Positions 16,220 to 25,073 of a stretch of 64,000 bases of DNA are shown here, piece after piece. Origin of the DNA: Candidatus Bathyarchaeia archaeon (GTDB taxonomy: Archaea > Thermoproteota > Bathyarchaeia > Bathyarchaeales > Bathycorpusculaceae); contig CP166960.1 of the NCBI GenBank assembly GCA_041447175.1, positions 2,248,519-2,312,518 on the forward strand, read 5' to 3'. The position numbers and the translations under genes were made by a program. The notes beneath the pieces are model-generated. The model ran no database searches. It was not told where the DNA came from and was given only the letters and a program-made list of their open reading frames with translations. Position 1 is the first letter of the stretch. Each line of letters begins with the position of its first letter.

Positions 16220-17677
16220 CTATGTGCGGACTTTGATGGCGTCCAAACCGCCTGACCGCTGAAGCTTCTGCCACTTCTTCTCCTTACCAATAAGTGCTTT
16301 AACCACTGAAATAATCGTCACAATGTCAATGAATTGCTTGTAGATGAACACAAAAAACGGCGAGTAAACCGCCAACCCACTCCCTTCATTATCGATGGAC
16401 AGGGCAAGCAGCGAAACAAACAACTGGATCAGCAGAAACATAACCACCATGCGGGCAAACAGCAAAAAACCGCCCGTTAAGGCAAGCACTAGACCTGAAC
16501 TGAGCGCGATGAAGCTGGCGAGCGGATTGAAAAGCGAAAACAGCATAATCGGAAACACAAAGCTGTGCAACGCGCCATAACGGGGGTTCCCAAAAATGTC
16601 CTTATGCTTAAGCAAAGTCTGGAAGGTTCCTGTGCCCCAGCGGATTCTTTGCCGGTAAAGAGCTTTCCAAGAGGAGGGCACTTCAGTGTATGCGTGAGCT
16701 GCGGAGCTTGAGCTTACGGCGCCCCGGGTTTTTAGCAGCTTGATGGTTATGTCAAAATCTTCCGTTAACGTGTCTGTGTCATAGCCACCCACGGCGGCAA
16801 CACGTTCCTTTTTGAATGCTCCAAAGGCTCCAGGAATCACCATAACGGCTCCGAAAAGAGCAAAGGCGCGCCTTATGGTGTTTATTGCCATTATGTACTC
16901 TAGTTCCTGAATTTTTGTCAAGAGCGAATTGCTGTTAAGCACCTTGATGTTGCCCGCGACGGCTACGTTGTTGGGGTTGCTTGCCATGGCTTTGACAATC
17001 ATGTTTACAGCGTCTCTAGTGACCATGCTGTCAGAGTCAATGGTGATGACAATTTCCCCTTTGGCAAAAAGAAGCCCATAGTTAAGGGCGGATGCTTTGC
17101 CTCCGTTGGGTTTTGTAATGACTCTAACGCCTTGTTTTTCGTAGCCTGAAGCCACAAACTTTGTTAGGTCAGTTGAGCCATCGTCGATTACGATGATTTC
17201 TTTGTTTTCGTATTTGAGGTTTACCAAGCTGTTTAAGGTGCGGGATATCACGGTCTGCTCGTTATAAGCTGGAACAAGAAGGGTCACCAGCGGTTTGGTG
17301 TTACTTTCAGCAAGGTTGTCTTCCATCCCTTTGAATTTGGCTGCAGGAATTATCGGGTAGGAAGTTATGAAAAACGCAATGCTAAAACCCACCGTGAGGG
17401 TTATCCTGAAAACCGCTTCAAACGATGACCCCAAATAGCCCAAAAGAAAAAGCAGAGTGGATATGCATGCGGGAATCACTGCTACAAGCATTAAGGGGGC
17501 AAACCGGCTGCCGGAGGTGCTTTCGAAGCGTTTTTTTCGGGAAAGCAAAATTACGTATATGTCGGCTGCTAAGGCGCAGGAAACAGCGATGTACATGTCT
17601 ATTGTGCCAATTAGCAAAGAAACTATGGTTAAGGTGACAACCACCAAGGCACCATAGACAAAAGTAGACTTTGACAT
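16220..17677 (-). CDS. Membrane processive GT2 glycosyltransferase (cellulose/hyaluronan synthase-like)
   Basis: A 485-residue membrane glycosyltransferase. Two pairs of hydrophobic segments (about 7-45 and 60-115) precede a GT2 domain with VPAYNEQTVI, DDGS, DSDS (the DxD metal site), LTEDFD (catalytic TED) and RQRIRWG (the Q/RxxRW motif of processive synthases). Three or four further membrane segments follow. This arrangement extrudes beta-linked polysaccharide in cellulose, chitin, hyaluronan and PNAG synthases. It is convergent with the secreted GH16 gene and downstream of a zinc-ribbon membrane protein on the same strand, 89 bases apart. The polymer cannot be named. Confidence 0.87.
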   Translation of the reverse strand: MSKSTFVYGALVVVTLTIVSLLIGTIDMYIAVSCALAADIYVILLSRKKRFESTSGSRFAPLMLVAVIPACISTLLFLLGYLGSSFEAVFRITLTVGFSIAFFITSYPIIPAAKFKGMEDNLAESNTKPLVTLLVPAYNEQTVISRTLNSLVNLKYENKEIIVIDDGSTDLTKFVASGYEKQGVRVITKPNGGKASALNYGLLFAKGEIVITIDSDSMVTRDAVNMIVKAMASNPNNVAVAGNIKVLNSNSLLTKIQELEYIMAINTIRRAFALFGAVMVIPGAFGAFKKERVAAVGGYDTDTLTEDFDITIKLLKTRGAVSSSSAAHAYTEVPSSWKALYRQRIRWGTGTFQTLLKHKDIFGNPRYGALHSFVFPIMLFSLFNPLASFIALSSGLVLALTGGFLLFARMVVMFLLIQLFVSLLALSIDNEGSGLAVYSPFFVFIYKQFIDIVTIISVVKALIGKEKKWQKLQRSGGLDAIKVRT

Positions 17678-17766
17678 TTAATCAACCAACAATGCAACAG
17701 AACATCTGAAACGAGCTACGGAAAAGACAAGCAGAAAAGGGAAAAGAGGGAAGGAAAGCGTTTTCA

Positions 17767-19290
17767 TTATTTGTCCTCTTTGTCCGCGTTGGCTTTTGGG
17801 ATTTTCGAGTTCGCCAAGGCTTCTTCGATGTTTCTGCCTTCGCTAACTTTCATGTGGTATGCAGCGGCGTAATTGCGAGCATCAGGGGTTAAGCCGGGTA
17901 TGACAAACATCAAAAAGTCGCAGTCGATGTCGCTGATTTTGCCGTAGATACGTGTTAGCTCTGGCACTTCAACAGGTTTGCTGGAGATTAAGACTTCAAC
18001 TACTGTGTTGCCGTTGTCGTTTCTTGGCGAAACCCCATTTGAAGGTTCCACCCAGCCAACTCTGCCTAATATCAGGATGTCAAACAGATGCTGAGTCCCT
18101 GAACGTCCACTGACAAACGCGGGGGCAACAATCGAGTATCCAAGCGTTCGAAAGAACTTGATGCATGTTTCCAAAGGCTTAATCTGCTGGAGCTCTTGTA
18201 GCGGAAATTCAGAGTTCGCAGTGTATTTGTAGAGGAAAACTTCAGGTTCCTCATCCACTGCCGCCGTAGATCCACAACTACCGCACTTCGCGTTCAGTAA
18301 GGGTTCACTGTTTAGGGTGTTGCATCCAAGGCAAAGGTATGCAGGTGGCAAAGAGCGGTAATCGGAGCCAATTAGGTGAAGTTTAACCTTGCACTTAGGG
18401 CAGACTAAATCGCCGTTTTCGGTTTCAAAAGCACTTTGCCGCTCCACTGCTCCACACGCGAAATGCTCCAGAAGATTTTCCCGTTTTAACCTCAAAGAAT
18501 GGCACTCAGGGCAAGTTTTTCTTATCCGGATATTGGAGGAGCCACATGCCTTACAGGACAAGATTTTGTCGGTGAGTTCAGCGTTTAGATAGCCTCGACG
18601 GACAAGCGAGTCCAGAGCTTGTCTTGCCCGTTTGGTATCCCAATCCAACTGTGGAATGCCCTCGTATATGTAGCCTTCAGGTTTGTTTACGTTGACCAAA
18701 GGAACAATTTGCGTGACTTTTCCGTAAAGGAAAAGCTCCATTATCGTTTGTTCGTCACGCCGCAGACCTTGTTCATCATGTTCAGAGACATTGGAGGTTT
18801 TGTTCACGGTAAGGGTTGCTGCTTGGAAAGTTGTGCCTGCTTTCGAATTGAATTTGGTCTGACTTTCATTTGTGTTGGCAGGTTTAGATTTTTCAGTTGC
18901 CAAGTTAGATGTAGGGGTTTGTGAACTGCTATTAGTTCGGGTTGCAAATATTTTAGCTGCCAACCCAAAGCCTGAGGCGTAACCTAATTCAAACAGTCCG
19001 ATTAGGCTAACGGTTGCCACTACCAGGGCGTTGTATTTTATTGCAGGATAGGATTGGGATTCAAGGAAAGATATGTAATCGTCTAAAAGATATACGGAAG
19101 AGAAACTACTCCGCAAAGGTCCAACCAAAAGAAAAACTATGCCAGCAACTGCAGCAAAAATTATAATGGGAAGGTATTCTCTGCCGCGTAGTTTTGGAGA
19201 AACAAAGTTGAATTGAACTCCAAGAACCATACCTGTGGAAAGAGCAATCAACGGCGCAGCCGCAGAAACTATTGTTGAAATTTTAATCAC
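17767..19290 (-). CDS. Membrane protein with TackOD1-like zinc domain and C-terminal nuclease-fold-like region
   Basis: A 507-residue protein. Residues 1-115 hold three or so hydrophobic segments; about 120-170 is a Ser/Thr/Asn-rich linker; a predicted winged-helix stretch follows (LFLYGKVTQIVPLVNVN to RRGYLNAELTDK). Next are CxxC ribbons and a segment starting LLEHFACGAVE, with DLVCPKCKVKLHLIGSDYR and a further CxxC pair, matching the Thaumarchaeal output domain TackOD1 pattern as I know it. The last 150 residues include FDILILGR and VVEVLISS, loosely like a restriction-endonuclease fold. The start is GTG 19290, directly after the stop of a small frame. It could sense or regulate polysaccharide synthesis by the GT2 next door; function is not established. 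Confidence 0.6.
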   Translation of the reverse strand: MIKISTIVSAAAPLIALSTGMVLGVQFNFVSPKLRGREYLPIIIFAAVAGIVFLLVGPLRSSFSSVYLLDDYISFLESQSYPAIKYNALVVATVSLIGLFELGYASGFGLAAKIFATRTNSSSQTPTSNLATEKSKPANTNESQTKFNSKAGTTFQAATLTVNKTSNVSEHDEQGLRRDEQTIMELFLYGKVTQIVPLVNVNKPEGYIYEGIPQLDWDTKRARQALDSLVRRGYLNAELTDKILSCKACGSSNIRIRKTCPECHSLRLKRENLLEHFACGAVERQSAFETENGDLVCPKCKVKLHLIGSDYRSLPPAYLCLGCNTLNSEPLLNAKCGSCGSTAAVDEEPEVFLYKYTANSEFPLQELQQIKPLETCIKFFRTLGYSIVAPAFVSGRSGTQHLFDILILGRVGWVEPSNGVSPRNDNGNTVVEVLISSKPVEVPELTRIYGKISDIDCDFLMFVIPGLTPDARNYAAAYHMKVSEGRNIEEALANSKIPKANADKEDK

Positions 19291-19473
19291 CTATTTCTTG
19301 TTTAAGCAGATTTTTCTTGAAGTTAAAAGCAAGCCACCGCGAACAGAAGAACACTGAGGGTTTACCCTGTTCGAGGGATACATGTGGTGGGCGGCTTTGT
19401 TTTGACCCAAAATCTGAAGCCATGCTGCTTCAATGTTCGAATTGAGTTTGTCGAAGGTGTCAACTGAAGCCAT
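19291..19473 (-). CDS. Unrecognised 60-residue peptide upstream of the TackOD1-like gene
   Basis: ATG 19473 is preceded by a strong GGGAGG ribosome site, and the TAG stop is immediately followed by the GTG start of the next gene. That arrangement favours real, coupled translation. The product has no recognisable domain and ends in a basic tail (SRKICLNKK). The 12-base word AGCATGGCTTCA occurs twice, at the start and again about 40 bases into the frame, giving a second possible start in another reading frame that also runs to the same junction. It may be a leader peptide or a degenerate gene. Confidence 0.4.
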   Translation of the reverse strand: MASVDTFDKLNSNIEAAWLQILGQNKAAHHMYPSNRVNPQCSSVRGGLLLTSRKICLNKK

Positions 19474-19648
19474 GCTTTAAACCTCCCTTACTGGACATAC
19501 TGTTTTAGAGATATGCATTGTTGAGAAACCCACTTCACTAAATTTCCAAATTCAATCTAAAAACAACAAACCCGTAGCCCAAACAGCCAATGGGCTGTGT
19601 TAAGGGCAGTTTTCAACAAAAAAGAAAGAGAATGCTTACTTTTTGCGT

Positions 19649-20629
19649 TTAAACGACTAGGTCAGCCAAGTCAACGCTTTGGTTGTAAATTTGCTTCATG
19701 AAAGATGCGGTCGCCAGTGTCTGGGGCATAAAATCTAACGGCTGGTCCTTTGCCACTTGTTCAATGGCAACGGTTAACGTTTGGATTTTCTCGCGTGCCC
19801 GTCGCACACTCTCCGCTAAAACGATGTCTTTGTTCATGAAGGATTTCAAAGCTTGCTCATGAGTTTCGTAGCAGACTGTTTGTAAATCTGAAAGCAAAAT
19901 TCGTAACTCGTCAGAGGGCTTAACCCCGTTGAGCTCCAAAGTTTTTGCGGCAATCTGTACACATGCATCACCCATAGCTTCAACAAGACTAGCAGCTAAA
20001 CGATAATCCAAGCATTCGATTGTGGTTAACCCCAACTTCTCTCCCAACTGCGGATTTTGAATAATCGTACGCAAAATGCGAACCAAAAGGAAATAGAGGC
20101 GGTTACTTTCGTCGTCGCGGACTGTTACACTTTTGGCAAGCTGTAGGTCGCCATCAATAAAGGAGTTAGTGGCGTCTCGATGCATCCCCGCAACAATCGA
20201 GTAGTTACGGCGAAGAATTTTTTCAGGAGGAAAACCTGAAGGTTCAAGCAAACACTGCAGGACAATCTGCGAATAGTTTTCTTCCACAATCTCTAAGCCA
20301 ATCACTGAACCAACAGTTGCTTTAACCACTTTTCGGGTTTCCAAATCTATTCGTTCTTTGGCTTCAATTCGAATAATATCGGAGCCCAAAAGGTAATGTC
20401 CAATGATTTCGCGTCCCAGATACGGACCTACATTTAAAGAGGAAATTCTTGGTGGCGGTTCATCGTTATATTTTGGATCAATGAAGAGTTTTCCATCAAT
20501 TGTTTCACTTAAGGCCAGCATAACCCCTTTTTTAAGTCCGTGTTGTTCAGACCACTTTCGTGGCAGGCAGACAAAGAATGTGCCTGTGGGGGTTCGTTGA
20601 ACTTTACGTAAATCAGCCAATAAGTACAC
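19649..20629 (-). CDS. PhoU-domain regulator with N-terminal AbrB-type DNA-binding domain
   Basis: A 326-residue protein with an AbrB/SpoVT-like swapped-hairpin N-terminus (VQRTPTGTFFVCLPRKWSEQHGLKKGVML, residues 10-38) followed by two helical PhoU-like repeats from about 115 to the end. This fusion is common in archaea, annotated as phosphate uptake regulator. No Pst transporter gene is nearby in this window; the neighbour is the PolD small-subunit gene on the other strand. A perfect palindrome GTTATATTATAAC lies 65 bases upstream. A role in phosphate control is the usual inference, but with no phosphate genes nearby the true target is open. Confidence 0.8.
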   Translation of the reverse strand: MYLLADLRKVQRTPTGTFFVCLPRKWSEQHGLKKGVMLALSETIDGKLFIDPKYNDEPPPRISSLNVGPYLGREIIGHYLLGSDIIRIEAKERIDLETRKVVKATVGSVIGLEIVEENYSQIVLQCLLEPSGFPPEKILRRNYSIVAGMHRDATNSFIDGDLQLAKSVTVRDDESNRLYFLLVRILRTIIQNPQLGEKLGLTTIECLDYRLAASLVEAMGDACVQIAAKTLELNGVKPSDELRILLSDLQTVCYETHEQALKSFMNKDIVLAESVRRAREKIQTLTVAIEQVAKDQPLDFMPQTLATASFMKQIYNQSVDLADLVV

Positions 20630-20951
20630 TTCCAGCCCATACTTAATTGGGTTTGACTTAGCAAAGAGAAAGTCTTCAATATAAACTTAGACAGTTATAT
20701 TATAACAAACCTTCCAAAATATAATTAGAAAACGCGAAAAAGAACAGAGATTCATTAAAAGGAAAACAACAGTTAGCGGTTTTATTCTTTCAATTACACC
20801 AAAAAGAGGTTACACTAAACATCCTTCACAGTAAATAGACTAATAGAGGAGAAGAAACACAAACCATAACAGTCCAGTAGTCCAGTAGATGAACACACCA
20901 GTGCAGCCTGTCAAGTAGCTGTTTCTGAAAGGGAATGAGGAAACGTTATTC
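20630..20951. other. Divergent spacer between phoU-like and polD1 genes
   Basis: 322 AT-rich bases without a gene. It contains a TATA-like AGTTTATATTG (about 20677-20686, minus strand) for the phoU-like gene, the palindrome at 20694-20706, and a short direct repeat (AGTCCAGT twice, about 20869-20885) before polD1. No initiator-type repeats were recognised here. Confidence 0.45.
20694..20706. promoter_or_regulatory. Perfect 13-base palindrome upstream of phoU-like gene
   Basis: GTTATA-T-TATAAC is a perfect dyad next to the putative TATA element of the phoU-like gene. It may be an operator, but AT-rich sequence of this kind can also arise by chance. Confidence 0.3.
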
Positions 20952-22532
20952 ATGATAGAAAAGGAAAGGCTTCAAAAAGCGGTAGAAATCACAATCGCAG
21001 CAGGGTACCAAATTGACCGTGAAGCCTTTGATTACTTAGCAACAATTTGCACTGGTGATGACCCAGCTCAAGTGATGACAAAAGCATTACATAAGATTGA
21101 GTGCTGCGAAGAAAAACCCATGTTCATCTGCCGAAGCTTTCTGGAATCAGTTCTTCAAGAACCGCAGCCAAAACCCGAAGAAGAAAAGCAAGCCATCAAC
21201 CAACCAGTTGAACCAGAACATCAAGAACCACTGGAAATGGAGGAGGCTAAGCAGTATCCTGCGGTTAGCAGCCCTTTTCGGGCTTACGCAAAGGATGTAG
21301 AGTCCCAGGTTAAGGTTTTGGAGGACCCAACACCAGACATTAGCTCCAATGGAACCATGGAGGAATTTCTGGACTACTTTAAAGACCGATTCAAACGAAT
21401 TGAAAAACTTCTTAGGCAACGCATGGACCTTAAAGCTGCCACGCCGATTTTGGAAGCAAAAAAGTCGCAGGCTAAAACCAAACTGAAAATTATTGGTATG
21501 GTTACTGAGAAGCGGGAAGCAAAACAGCAGCTATTGATTACCTTGGAGGATTTGGATTCCAGCGCTACCATTCTTGTGCCCACCAAAGCGTCGGAGGAAG
21601 TTCAAAGAAAAGCCCAATTACTTCTACAAGACCAAATCATATGTGCCGCTGTAGTGAAAACTAGGGGGCACTTGTTTTTGTGTGAGGATATTATTTTTCC
21701 AGAGGTTGGACAAAAACCTACTCGTAGAGCCTCAGAACCTGTTTATGCGGTTTTAACTTCAGATATTCATGTAGGAAGCAACAAGTTCAACAAGGAATCA
21801 TTTAAACGCTTTATACATTGGATAAATGGGAAATACGGAAACGACGCCATGCGTGAAATCGCCAGCCACGTTAAGTACTGCTTGGTTGCAGGTGACTTGG
21901 TTGACGGCGTTGGTGTGTATCCTGGTCAAGCCAAGGAGCTAACCGTTAGAGACGCCCATAACCAGTATCGGTATGCTGCTAAGCTGCTCTCGCGAATACC
22001 AGAACACATCGAAATTGTTGTTTCACCTGGAAACCATGATGCCCCACGCAAAGCCCTTCCTCAACCAGCAATAACAGAAGATTACTTACCTACTCTTCAG
22101 GGTTCCCGAAGAATTTACTCGCTGGGCAATCCCTGTACCGTGAGCATCCATGGCGTTGAAGTTTTGATGTATCATGGTCGAAGCTTAGATGACATCATCG
22201 GTTCAGTTCCAGGAACTGACCATGAACATCCAGAGAAAGCCATGAAACTATTCATACAAGGACGGCATTTAGCACCCATCTATGGTGCCAAGACAACGCT
22301 ATCCCCTGAAAAACGTGACTTCCTTGTTATTGACCGAGTCCCAGATATTTTTCATGCAGGACACATCCACGTTATGGGCGTATGCAATCATAGAGGCGTC
22401 TTAGTGGTGAATTCGGGTGGATGGCAAGACCAAACCGAGTACATGGCAAAGTTAGGCTTGGTTCCAACACCGGGAAAAGTGCCCGTTGTGAACTTGCAAA
22501 CGATGGAAGTCAAGGTGCTATCTTTCCTTTAA
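20952..22532 (+). CDS. polD1: DNA polymerase II (PolD) small subunit DP1, 3'-5' exonuclease
   Basis: A 526-residue DP1 subunit. The N-terminal 130 residues are a helical DP2-binding region with a variable linker; an OB-fold region follows (about 165-255), then the calcineurin-like Mre11-type exonuclease with SDIHVGS, GDLVDG, SPGNHD and HAGHIH metal motifs in order. With DP2 it forms the replicative, proofreading PolD. The DP2 gene lies 7.7 kb downstream on the same strand rather than adjacent as in Thermococcales. It is convergent with orc1, with 14 bases between the stops. All metal ligands appear intact, so proofreading should be active. Confidence 0.96.
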   Translation: MIEKERLQKAVEITIAAGYQIDREAFDYLATICTGDDPAQVMTKALHKIECCEEKPMFICRSFLESVLQEPQPKPEEEKQAINQPVEPEHQEPLEMEEAKQYPAVSSPFRAYAKDVESQVKVLEDPTPDISSNGTMEEFLDYFKDRFKRIEKLLRQRMDLKAATPILEAKKSQAKTKLKIIGMVTEKREAKQQLLITLEDLDSSATILVPTKASEEVQRKAQLLLQDQIICAAVVKTRGHLFLCEDIIFPEVGQKPTRRASEPVYAVLTSDIHVGSNKFNKESFKRFIHWINGKYGNDAMREIASHVKYCLVAGDLVDGVGVYPGQAKELTVRDAHNQYRYAAKLLSRIPEHIEIVVSPGNHDAPRKALPQPAITEDYLPTLQGSRRIYSLGNPCTVSIHGVEVLMYHGRSLDDIIGSVPGTDHEHPEKAMKLFIQGRHLAPIYGAKTTLSPEKRDFLVIDRVPDIFHAGHIHVMGVCNHRGVLVVNSGGWQDQTEYMAKLGLVPTPGKVPVVNLQTMEVKVLSFL

Positions 22533-22546
22533 AAAGAACTACAAAG

Positions 22547-23797
22547 CTAGTTTTTGGAATGATTATTTTTGGTTGATAGCTTGGTTTGGTAGTTGAGCAG
22601 GCGGCTTAGTCGGCTGTCGGTTCCAAAGACGTCTTGAATGATAGAACGGGAAATTTCAAGGCGGATTTTTTTAGTGCGTCCATAACGACCCATACTCACA
22701 ACCTTGGAGTTTAGCAAACCTATAGCGTCAAGTTCGTTGATAAGGGTGCCGAGTCGGCGCTGGGTCAGGAGGCTTACGCCTAATTCACCGCAGAGTTCAT
22801 TATACACGTCATAGATTTCTCCCGTAGTAGCGCTGCAGCCGCTGGTTTTCCCAAGATGATAAACGCTAAGAATAACCAGTTTAGAGTGGAGTGTTGAGTT
22901 TTTAAGTGCTTCGATGACTTTGTTGTGTTCGATGTTTTTTTCAGCTTCTCTCACATGCTCTTCAGTTACTTTAATTGAGCCTTGGCGTTCAGCCACTTCG
23001 CCTGCAACACGCAACAGGTCCAAGGCTCTTCGGGCATCACCATGTTCAGCTGCCGCTAAAGCAGAACATATGCTGAGTGCAGGTTCAGAGAGAGCGCCTT
23101 CAAAAAATCCGAGTTTTGACCGTTCAAGAAGGATGTTTCGTAGTTCGCTGGCGTCATAGGGTCGGAAAACCATTTCTTCTTCGCTAAGAGAACTAAACAC
23201 GCGTGGGTCCAGAAATTCTTTGAGTCGCAGGTCGTTTGATATTCCAATAAGGGCAAGTTTGCTTCTGTTAAGAGCCTCGTTAATTCGGGTTAATTCATAA
23301 AGGATGCTATCGCCGCGGTTTTTGATAAGGGCGTCAATTTCGTCCAGAATAATGAGAAATATTGTGCGTTTAGCATCTAAACCATTTCGGAATCGGTCAA
23401 ACACTTCTCCCACAGATAACCCCGTGAATGGAATAGATAGGCCTAAACTTTGGCTTAAGCCTGCAAAGATTCGATATTCTGAGCCAGTCATTCGGCAGTT
23501 TACGTAGCAAAACCTGACGGGTGCACCATACTCTTTGGCTTTTGACTCTAAATGGCTTAGGACGAATTTGGTGACTGCAGTTTTTCCAGTTCCAGTTTTT
23601 CCGTAAATGAAGATGTTTGAGCATCGTGAACCTTTCAGCACGGGTGCTACGGCTTGACCTAGTACGCGTATTTGTTGTTCACGGTGTGGAAGACGGTCTG
23701 GTAAATAGTCATGTCTTAGGACTTCACGGTCTTTGAAGAGCTTTGCTTCGTTAACGAATTTTTCGAAGACATCATCTAATATGTTTGGGTTGCCCAT
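22547..23797 (-). CDS. orc1: Orc1/Cdc6 replication initiator
   Basis: A 416-residue archaeal Orc1/Cdc6: AAA+ ATPase with Walker A YGKTGTGKTA near residues 65-74, Walker B LIILDEID, sensor-1 region GISNDLRLKEFLDPRV, then a C-terminal winged helix from about 300. In archaea this protein binds ORB repeats at the origin and loads MCM. It is transcribed away from an 810-base AT-rich spacer holding ORB-like elements, the usual origin arrangement. The neighbouring convergent gene encodes PolD DP1. No other Orc1 gene is in this window; whether a second initiator exists elsewhere is unknown. Confidence 0.96.
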   Translation of the reverse strand: MGNPNILDDVFEKFVNEAKLFKDREVLRHDYLPDRLPHREQQIRVLGQAVAPVLKGSRCSNIFIYGKTGTGKTAVTKFVLSHLESKAKEYGAPVRFCYVNCRMTGSEYRIFAGLSQSLGLSIPFTGLSVGEVFDRFRNGLDAKRTIFLIILDEIDALIKNRGDSILYELTRINEALNRSKLALIGISNDLRLKEFLDPRVFSSLSEEEMVFRPYDASELRNILLERSKLGFFEGALSEPALSICSALAAAEHGDARRALDLLRVAGEVAERQGSIKVTEEHVREAEKNIEHNKVIEALKNSTLHSKLVILSVYHLGKTSGCSATTGEIYDVYNELCGELGVSLLTQRRLGTLINELDAIGLLNSKVVSMGRYGRTKKIRLEISRSIIQDVFGTDSRLSRLLNYQTKLSTKNNHSKN

Positions 23798-23940
23798 GCT
23801 TGATCCTCATTTGCTTCAGAGGTTACACCGTTATTTCGGGTGGAACAGATAAAGGCTACAGTTTAAAAAAATAGTTGGGAAGCTAAACATTCCTAAAACT
23901 TGATGATAATTCTTTGAGATTACAGGTAGGAAAGACAGGC

Positions 23941-23964
23941 ACACCCCAAAATTTCTACTGGAGA
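23941..23964 (-). promoter_or_regulatory. ORB-like Orc1 binding site A
   Basis: On the minus strand this reads TCTCCAGTAGAAA, then TTTTGGGGTGT, close to the archaeal ORB consensus TTCCAGTGGAAAC-AA-GGGG. It shares TCCAGTAGAA with site C. Confidence 0.6.
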
Positions 23965-24128
23965 CTTTAATACTCTTGTGAGAGTATGTAAGATATAGTA
24001 GTAGAATAATAATACTCTGTGTGGTATTATTCAAGGAAGTATATTAATAATTATTGTTAAAGATTTTAGATTAGTAAACTATAAAATTTTTTTATACACC
24101 CAACAATCGGCTATTTACTAAGAGTTGT
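23965..24128. other. Candidate duplex-unwinding element
   Basis: Strongly AT-rich interval, including runs such as AATAATAATACT and TATTAATAATTATTG, lying between two oppositely oriented ORB-like sites. Position and composition fit an origin unwinding element. Confidence 0.5.
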
Positions 24129-24150
24129 TGGAGCGGAAATGAAGGGGTGT
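24129..24150 (+). promoter_or_regulatory. ORB-like Orc1 binding site B
   Basis: TGGAGCGGAAATGAAGGGGT matches the ORB core GTGGAAACGAAGGGG at nearly every position and points away from the AT-rich element. Confidence 0.65.
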
Positions 24151-24385
24151 CTCTCTGAACCCAAAAAGTAACATATTTTTGCTCTTTTTTCTGGCTGTAT
24201 TTTCCCCTCGAAGCCTTGTTCAAAAAATCAGTTTCATTTTTTTCTTCTAACTTTCCTCTGTGGTCTTCACAACCTCTTTACACTTCACAAATCTGTGAAT
24301 ACACTGTGAAAACCCAAATATAACTACTCGTATTTCTCCTCCTTACCGCTAAAACGGATTGATTTATGGCTTTTTACAGTAAACC

Positions 24386-24412
24386 ACACCCCCCTTGACT
24401 TCTACTGGAAAA
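24386..24412 (-). promoter_or_regulatory. ORB-like Orc1 binding site C
   Basis: On the minus strand it reads TTTTCCAGTAGAAGTCAAGG followed by GGGGTGT, with an extended G-run like classical ORB elements. It lies 240 bases beyond site B in the opposite orientation. Confidence 0.6.
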
Positions 24413-24607
24413 TGCGAACTAACCCTTTCCTGTAATTTTTTAGAAGATTGGAATTCTTGTGAACCTTGTTATCCCAAAATATCTGTAAATTCACGTTATT
24501 TTCGTTATTAGACGTGTTTTTTGGCTTTTTACATTTTTTGTTTTCACCGTAACAGCTATTAGGTGTGAAACGTAGAGTTGTGAACGCCGTTAAGGTGTAC
24601 TCTACAG

Positions 24608-25039
24608 ATGCCAGCTCGTAAAATGCGGGTAGAGCTATTCGACAGCGAAGGCAACCGATACACAGTTGCCTTTGAAGGCCAAATAACTAGAGATAAGGCT
24701 TTACGGCTTTTGGATCTGGTAGAGTTGCTTGGAGGCATGCCGGGAGAAACTCCAACTTCCAGTGGAGCTACAGCTCAAGCGGCTGGTAGCCTGTCACGGT
24801 TTGAGAAAGTTCGTGCCGTGGTTCAGAAGAGTTTTCCGCTTGTATGGTTTTCCTCAAAAGATATTCAATCGGTCTTTGAGCAGGAGCTAAAAGAACCCAT
24901 TAGTTTAAGCACTGTTTCCACTTACCTTTCACGCATGGCAACCAAGGGCTTTTTAGTTAGAACGGGAAGCGCCAGCAATTTGAAGTATAAAGTATCAACA
25001 GCTACTCCTCATGCTGTCATAAAACAGAAATTGAAGTAA
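24608..25039 (+). CDS. Small winged-helix protein next to the origin
   Basis: A 143-residue protein I cannot name. Residues 1-45 look like a small beta/alpha domain (KMRVELFDSEGNRYTVAFEG). A Gly/Ser/Thr/Ala linker follows, then a winged-helix from about 62, with a likely recognition helix in LSTVSTYLSRMATKGFLVRTG. It reads away from the origin with no close operon partner; the next gene is convergent. DNA binding is likely by fold. Position between the Orc1 site cluster and the repeat region makes a replication-linked regulatory role conceivable, which is inference from location only. Confidence 0.65.
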   Translation: MPARKMRVELFDSEGNRYTVAFEGQITRDKALRLLDLVELLGGMPGETPTSSGATAQAAGSLSRFEKVRAVVQKSFPLVWFSSKDIQSVFEQELKEPISLSTVSTYLSRMATKGFLVRTGSASNLKYKVSTATPHAVIKQKLK

Positions 25040-25073
25040 CCAACCATTGGTTGCTCTTGTAACCAATTTGTTT

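Larger units (their letters stand above)
23798..24607. other. Probable chromosomal replication origin (oriC)
   Basis: An 810-base AT-rich stretch without a gene, next to orc1. It contains three ORB-like sites: 23941-23964 (reverse), 24129-24150 (forward) and 24386-24412 (reverse). Between the first two, the G-runs of both sites point outward from a very AT-rich interval (23965-24128). That is the inverted-ORB-around-unwinding-element layout known from archaeal origins. A dyad TTCACA-AATC-TGTGAA (24284-24299), with a second TGTGAA exactly 11 bases on, lies nearer the wHTH gene. T-rich runs are frequent in the right half. Confidence 0.7.

Noticed and set aside
23838-23857. A fourth ORB near the orc1 start
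   Set aside because: GGGTGGAACAGATAAAGG resembles the consensus only partly and has no extended G-run; too weak to list.
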